A DNA stretch of 64,000 nt, from assembly GCA_029776255.1 (NCBI GenBank), contig JAKOTN010000091.1, forward strand, positions 16,464 to 80,463. Reading direction: 5' to 3'. The DNA comes from Pseudomonadota bacterium (GTDB lineage: Bacteria; Pseudomonadota; Gammaproteobacteria; Burkholderiales; Rhodocyclaceae). Shown here one piece after another: positions 59,895 through 64,000 of this stretch. The notes under the pieces were generated by a model. The model ran no database searches. It saw nothing but the letters and a program-made list of their open reading frames with translations, and was not told where the DNA came from. A program made the translations under genes and the position numbers. The stretch's first letter is position 1; every line of letters starts with the position of its first letter.

Positions 59895-61072
59895 TCTGCA
59901 CAACGCCCGGCGCAACGTGAGTTGATGCGTGCGATTTCAGATAGCGGCAAATGCTTGCTCAAGAGGTCGGTCTGGAGGTCGATTCCGCCCCGATTCGCGG
60001 CCCTCTGGCCACCTGCGGACGCACTCATCTCCGTTTGTCCTGCAGCAACGTGTGCCGCGCCATCCACAGCTTCGACAGTGCAAACAGCGTGCGCCGCTGC
60101 GCCGTGTTCCTGGTCGGACCCCGGTCGCGCACCTTGACATGCCCGAACTGGCGCTTGATCACCCGGAACGGGTGTTCGACCTTGGCCCGGAGGCTCGCCT
60201 TGATCTGCTCCAGCGGCTGCAGGATCGCGCCCGTCGGCGTACGCTTGTTCAGCGCCTTGCGTCTGCCCGGCTACGGGGTCACGTGCCAGTTGCCCCCCAA
60301 TCTCTTGGGGCTTCGCTCGCTTGCCCACGCCCTGATAGTCCGAGACGGCAAAGACATCGGTTTCCTCTCCGCGCACCCGTGCGTGCGCCTGCGTCACGTC
60401 GTAGACGTTGGCCGCCACGCCTGCCGCCGCGCGCACCTGTCCCGAGCCCGCATCCACGCCGATAGGCGCTTTCATGCTTAAGCGCCACTGGTTGCCTTCT
60501 TGGTCTGGCGCTTCTCGGGGTCGCGTTCACCGCGGCTGTTCTTGGTCCAACTGGGCGCGGCGATCCGCATGGCATCGACCACCGCCCCGCTCTTGAGCAG
60601 CCGTCCGTTGACCGCTAGCGTGGTGTAGACGGTGGTCAGGATCCGCAAGCTCCGCATCGAGTCGATGGCGGAATCCAAGAGTCGTGCTTTCGTCGGGCCG
60701 CTTGTCTTTTCCTGCATCCAAGCCCGCGAATTCACGAAACAGGGGGTGTTGTACAGGGCGTCCTCCATCGCCGGGTCCGAGAGGTTGAACCACGGCGGCA
60801 AAAGGGGAATGCGCAGCAGGGTCTCGACGGCAAGCGGGGGGGGCGTCCGCCCTTGGCGCCGGAGGGCAAGTGCAGCAGTGCGATCAACGACACCAGATCG
60901 GCCCAGGGCACCGCCAGGTTCGTCTCGCGCAGAAACTCGCGCTTGCGCGTCGTCTTGGTCTTGCGCTCGAATTCACTCTCGCCAAGGTTCATTTGCTTCA
61001 TGCCGTCACTGTCTCACTTCGGATCAAGGGGCGAGGTTTGGAGTTCTTCCTTAGACAGCCGGGTTGCACTGA
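59895..61072 (-). mobile_element. Decayed IS5-family insertion sequence
   Basis: About 1.18 kb holding a broken IS5-type transposase gene on the minus strand. Possible terminal inverted repeats are CAACGCCCGGC (59901-59911) and, on the other end, GCCGGGTTG (61058-61066), which reads CAACCCGGC inward; they match apart from two extra bases in the left copy. Exact ends and target duplication could not be fixed by eye. Confidence 0.6.
60025..61001 (-). pseudogene. IS5-family transposase, frameshifted
   Basis: The product is recognisable but split over three frames. It starts at ATG 61001 (KQMNLGESEFERKTKTTRKREFLRE.., VPWADLVSLIALLHLP), shifts near 60810 (continuing PPWFNLSDPAMEDALYNTP), passes through IAAPSWTKNSRGERDPE and MKAPIGVDAGSGQVRAA after 60475, and shifts again near 60270 to end VRDRGPTRNTAQRRTLFALSKLWMARHTLLQDKRR at 60025 (shown in part). 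The full span would be about 325 codons, the normal size. The catalytic frame is disrupted, so the element is not autonomous. Confidence 0.8.
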
Positions 61073-61186
61073 GTCCGCTGTTTACGTGTCACATCGATCA
61101 TTCTGGAATGTTGCATACTGATGTCAGCACACTTCCCAATTTGTCCGTGAGAAGTTTATGCGCCTCTGGTCGTGCGTTTGTTGACT

Positions 61187-61534
61187 TTACCCTCTGAATT
61201 CTCGAATGATCTCGATTTTCCCAACGATGCTTTGATTGAGGGCTTCAACGTCTTCAGCGGCCATTGACCATTCATTTTGGCTGGGCATTCCTAGTTGATG
61301 GACCTTGCAGCGGTCGATGAACTCCTTGGACACTTCGAATTTCGTCACGTAACCTACACCGTCGTGTCGCACAATCCAGGATTTTGTGATGTCGATGGCA
61401 TTCTTCTCATTGGTCACCGGATAGAAGAGCGGCTGTTCCGGAAGGCGCGGGGGCCATTTTAGAAAACCGCTTTCCCGCAGAAGCGCAAGTTCCTTGGGGA
61501 CCGTTGGCCGATAAAGTGTAACTGTGTCTTTCAT
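61187..61534 (-). CDS. Small protein of the so-called ADP-ribosylation/crystallin J1 type
   Basis: A 115-aa soluble protein. The pattern VTLYRPTVPKELALLRESGFLKWPPRLPEQPLFYPVTNE (residues 4-42) and GYVTKFEVSKEFIDRCKVHQLG, ending VGKIEIIREF, matches a small family that databases label ADP-ribosylation/crystallin J1, although an enzymatic activity is not established by this sequence. It overlaps the next gene upstream by 4 bases, so the two are a coupled pair. Such proteins occur scattered in mobile regions. Confidence 0.65.
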   Translation of the reverse strand: MKDTVTLYRPTVPKELALLRESGFLKWPPRLPEQPLFYPVTNEKNAIDITKSWIVRHDGVGYVTKFEVSKEFIDRCKVHQLGMPSQNEWSMAAEDVEALNQSIVGKIEIIREFRG

Positions 61535-61764
61535 TGAATCGATTCCTTCCCCAAGGTGTGATTTGACCTAACGGACTCAAGCCGGGCAAGGTATTCGTCA
61601 CCTGCGAGTCGCCTGGCTTCCTGTGTGAGGTATCTCGGTGTGTTAACAAGGCAGTACCGCCATGTGGAACACAAAATGGCCCACTCCCATGTATGGTCGC
61701 GTGCCAACCGTATGTTGGCGATGGGCTGGTCTGCGCCGAATAAACTCACGGTCTCGTATGTCAT
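61531..61764 (-). CDS. Small hypothetical partner protein
   Basis: A 77-aa protein not recognised by family. It is rich in Arg, Leu and Tyr with a central TWEWAILCSTWRYCLVNTPRYL stretch containing three tryptophans and two cysteines. It has no signal peptide or membrane segment. It ends inside the start of the 115-aa gene (4-base overlap), so the pair is translated together. The overlapping small-gene layout resembles toxin-antitoxin or immunity modules, but nothing in the sequence proves that. Confidence 0.55.
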   Translation of the reverse strand: MTYETVSLFGADQPIANIRLARDHTWEWAILCSTWRYCLVNTPRYLTQEARRLAGDEYLARLESVRSNHTLGKESIQ

Positions 61765-61810
61765 GACTTAACGGCGGCAACGAGATCTCACTCGCCTCCC
61801 CTTTGGGGCA

Positions 61811-62755
61811 TTATTGGTTACTCACCGGAGATTCGAGGCGATCCCGGCCGACTGCGGGGCGTGCCACGATTGCCACGCCAGCCGCGGCTACTACCGCGCC
61901 CAGGAACTGGACACCCGTAGGCACTTGGGAAAACAACACGTAGGCACCGATCGCGGCACTGACGGGCACAAGATAAAAGAGGCTCGCGACCACGCTGACT
62001 TTGCCACGGCGGATCATGACATACAGAATACTCACCGCTCCCACCGACACTACGACGGTCATCCAAACAAGGGACATCACGAAACGCCCTGTCCAGTGTA
62101 CTTCGTGCATGCCGAAGACGCCGATGGCAGCAAGCATTACCGCAGCACTTATGAGATTCTGCACCGAGCCTCCGGTGAACACATTCATTGGGGCACAGAA
62201 CTTCTTCTGGTACAGATTTCCCGCCGCCTGGGATATCAAGGCCAATAGTGACAGCCCCACTCCCGTGATGTAGGTCGTGTCGAGCACCAGATTGCCACTC
62301 ACCACTAAATACACGCCAAGTACACCCAACAACAAGCCAAGCCATTGCCGGCCCGACGTGTGCTCGCCCAGAAGCGGTTTGGCGCCGAGCGCGACGATTA
62401 TCGGTTGTAAGGCAATGATCAACGCGCACACGGCAGGCGGCACGCCCAGCGCGACGCTTGCGAACGCAGCGGCATTGAAGATGCCGACCATCAGCAGGCC
62501 CGCCACACAGATATGCATGAGGTCGCGGCGGGTCCTCGGCCAAGGCGCCCGCAACACGAGAGCCACGATACTTAGCAATGCGGCGACCAAGGCGTATCGA
62601 AGCGCGAGGAACTCGAAGACGCCCGCATACAAAAGACCGACCTTCGCCGCAGGGAATGCCGAACCGTAAAGGACCACGAAAATGATGGGTAACGCTAAAC
62701 CCACACCACCCACGTGTTCGGCACTCTTGAAGGAATCAGTACATGTATTGGACAT
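61811..62755 (-). CDS. EamA-family (DMT superfamily) exporter
   Basis: A 314-aa inner-membrane protein with ten hydrophobic helices in two EamA repeats (LPIIFVVLYGSAFPAAKVGL ... ALIIALQPIIVALGAKPLLGE; then YITGVGLSLLALISQAAGNLYQK ... LYVMIRRGKVSVVASLFYLVPVSAAIGAYVLF, shown in part). Such proteins often export amino acids or metabolites; the substrate here is unknown. It lies next to the TauD-like dioxygenase on the same strand (126-base gap), in lower-GC DNA bounded by IS remnants. Confidence 0.88.
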   Translation of the reverse strand: MSNTCTDSFKSAEHVGGVGLALPIIFVVLYGSAFPAAKVGLLYAGVFEFLALRYALVAALLSIVALVLRAPWPRTRRDLMHICVAGLLMVGIFNAAAFASVALGVPPAVCALIIALQPIIVALGAKPLLGEHTSGRQWLGLLLGVLGVYLVVSGNLVLDTTYITGVGLSLLALISQAAGNLYQKKFCAPMNVFTGGSVQNLISAAVMLAAIGVFGMHEVHWTGRFVMSLVWMTVVVSVGAVSILYVMIRRGKVSVVASLFYLVPVSAAIGAYVLFSQVPTGVQFLGAVVAAAGVAIVARPAVGRDRLESPVSNQ

Positions 62756-62881
62756 GAGTGTGATGCACGTTGTGTGAAACGGGCATTGCTATTGACTTCA
62801 CCGCATTAAACACACACGCAATGTTCGTTGAATGGTCAGACCGTAACTGCATTCTCTTGCAGACACGTTGAATGCCGGTAG

Positions 62882-63829
62882 TCAGTTGACGCGGACATTC
62901 TTGTCATGAGTCTGGTCGTAAAGCCATTGGCCCTTGAGCTGCTGGTCACCGAATAGCTCAGGTGCGATGTTTGCGATATCGTTTCGCATGGCAAGCCCTG
63001 GGACGTGCCTGTACACCATTGCGTCTTCGGTTGTCATGAACCATTTTCGTGAAAGTACTCTGCGCTGATTAGGCCGCGGCCCGTCAATAAACGCTGTTCG
63101 TCCGTGCGCGATGTCTCTGTTGCGGCAAATCACGGCACAGCCCGGGCGTGTGAATGGCACGAAGCTGGAGCCGGTCGAGAAGGGCTCCGTGAAGTGATGA
63201 AGAAAAGCGCGCGCTCGATCAAGGGCTGGGCATCCTGAGCGCCAATGCGTCCGATATTCGCCGGCGTCCTTGCGAAAGTGAACGTGAGGTCGCCCGAAGT
63301 CGTCAATGTAAAATACGGGCGACACGACTTTAATCGCACCCTTTCCGCGTGGTCGAATTGTCACGAACGTGTCCGGAACGAAAAGGTGCCGGAAGGCCTC
63401 CATATCTTCCTCTGCGAGAGCGGTTCCGATTGCGAACATGTCGTACAGAAAACCAAATCCGCCAAATAGAGGGGCGCTGTCCATCCATAGAATGAATGTC
63501 TGTAGCGCGCCGCCGAAACCCAGCCCATCGACATGAACATCAAACTGTTCTGATGTCTCGGCAATCTCTCGATACGTGGGTCCGCCCATGGGCTTTGGAA
63601 GATCGTAGACTTTGAAGGTGCCATCGTTTCCACCAAAGCGTTTGACGGCCTCTGGGTGTCCTACTAGTGGAAAGGCGAACGGATGTTGTAGGTCAAGGAG
63701 TCCTGTGAGTTGGGCGCAAAGGTCGAAAAGCGGACGAGACTGTGATGGTGCCTCCTCTGGATTGGACGCAATCACGTGAGCAGCCCCGTGCGAGTTGTAG
63801 TGAGGTTCCCTCGGTTTTTCGTCTGCCAA
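62882..63829 (-). CDS. TauD/clavaminate-synthase-like Fe(II)/2-oxoglutarate dioxygenase
   Basis: A 315-aa putative hydroxylase. The iron ligands can be placed: HVD in EQFDVHVDGLGFGG (near residue 97) and the distal His in RNRDIAHGRTAFIDGP, followed by the 2-oxoglutarate-binding Arg in RRVLSRKWF. This is the pattern of TauD-like amino-acid hydroxylases. The apparent TTG start at 63829 lies only 11 bases from the stop of an IS3-family transposase fragment, so the true N terminus may have been cut off by insertion. Substrate unknown; the neighbouring EamA exporter suggests a small modified metabolite. Confidence 0.7.
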   Translation of the reverse strand: MADEKPREPHYNSHGAAHVIASNPEEAPSQSRPLFDLCAQLTGLLDLQHPFAFPLVGHPEAVKRFGGNDGTFKVYDLPKPMGGPTYREIAETSEQFDVHVDGLGFGGALQTFILWMDSAPLFGGFGFLYDMFAIGTALAEEDMEAFRHLFVPDTFVTIRPRGKGAIKVVSPVFYIDDFGRPHVHFRKDAGEYRTHWRSGCPALDRARAFLHHFTEPFSTGSSFVPFTRPGCAVICRNRDIAHGRTAFIDGPRPNQRRVLSRKWFMTTEDAMVYRHVPGLAMRNDIANIAPELFGDQQLKGQWLYDQTHDKNVRVN

Positions 63830-63839
63830 AGGGTAAGTT

Positions 63840-64000
63840 TCATGCTATCAGTTTTTCCTGATGCTGCTCTCTGATCCAGTTTTCCAGGAACTGAATCGGC
63901 GATTTGTAACCGAGGGTCGAATGCTGCCGCTTGCGGTTGTAAAAGACCTCGATGTATTCGAAGCTGACAGCCTTCATGTCGGCATGAGTGGCGTAGGGAA
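63840..64000 (-). mobile_element. IS3-family transposase (OrfB) C-terminal fragment, runs off the window
   Basis: The minus strand encodes the last 53 residues of an IS3-type integrase-core transposase. It reads EYIEVFYNRKRQHSTLGY then KSPIQFLENW and ends with TGA at 63842-63840. The motif YNRKRQHSTLGYKSP is the conserved end of the DDE domain and contains the catalytic-region lysine and arginine residues. The rest of the element lies beyond 64000, so completeness cannot be judged. The terminal inverted repeat should be within the ~30 bases to the left. Confidence 0.85.

Overview
The window is about 64 kb of GC-rich chromosome from what looks like a betaproteobacterium, most likely Rhodocyclales-like. 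This rests on the mnmG-rsmG-parA-parB-atpIBEFHAGDC order, the tyrS/M23 peptidase neighbourhood, ubiE next to a UbiJ-type gene, and protein sequence style. No species can be named from the sequence alone. The left end is origin-proximal housekeeping DNA; the right end (from about 59.9 kb) is accessory DNA with insertion-sequence remnants and visibly lower GC.

Layout. 1-2918: end of mnmG, then rsmG, parA and parB. 3011-10056: a complete F1Fo ATP synthase operon with a good sigma70 promoter and a strong, probably bidirectional terminator. 10063-13262 (minus): ubiJ-like, ubiE, a DUF971 gene and tyrS. 13347-17408: M23 peptidase, a calcium-loop protein, hemH and tRNA-Ala(CGC) with its own promoter and terminator. 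17710-28563 (minus): a nine-gene MSHA-like type IV pilus or secretion operon (secretin, TPR, MshE-type ATPase, PilC/GspF, PilMN-like, PilO-like, periplasmic protein, two pilin-like products). 28750-30168: gltX.

30275-39495 (minus): the most interesting locus. Five overlapping or abutting genes encode a DabA (DUF2309) zinc protein, one NuoL/DabB-like subunit and three NuoM-like subunits. No other complex I gene is present. It looks like an enlarged DAB-type inorganic-carbon uptake machine. One of the three NuoM-like subunits lacks the usual proton-channel glutamate.

39616-46809: acylphosphatase, DyP peroxidase, a FeeM-type N-acyl amino acid synthase fused to a PilZ-like domain, an AraC regulator, and fused isobutyryl-CoA mutase icmF. 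47589-53621: GAF-GGDEF cyclase, a hemerythrin-tailed chemoreceptor, an OmpA lipoprotein, an RRM protein and RhlE helicase. 54006-59488: tRNA-Arg(ACG), a GbsR/MarR-controlled membrane-protein operon containing a multiply frameshifted SDR-DoxX gene, then MalY/PatB, AlaX and a small lipoprotein. 59895-64000: a decayed IS5-family element, a small two-gene module, an EamA exporter, a TauD-like dioxygenase and the end of an IS3-family transposase.

Cyclic di-GMP is a recurring theme: MshEN motifs in the pilus ATPase, a PilZ-like tail on the acyl amino acid synthase, and a GGDEF protein lie within about 25 kb. Starts were adjusted where Shine-Dalgarno sites, stop/start overlaps or family alignment disagreed with the longest reading frame.
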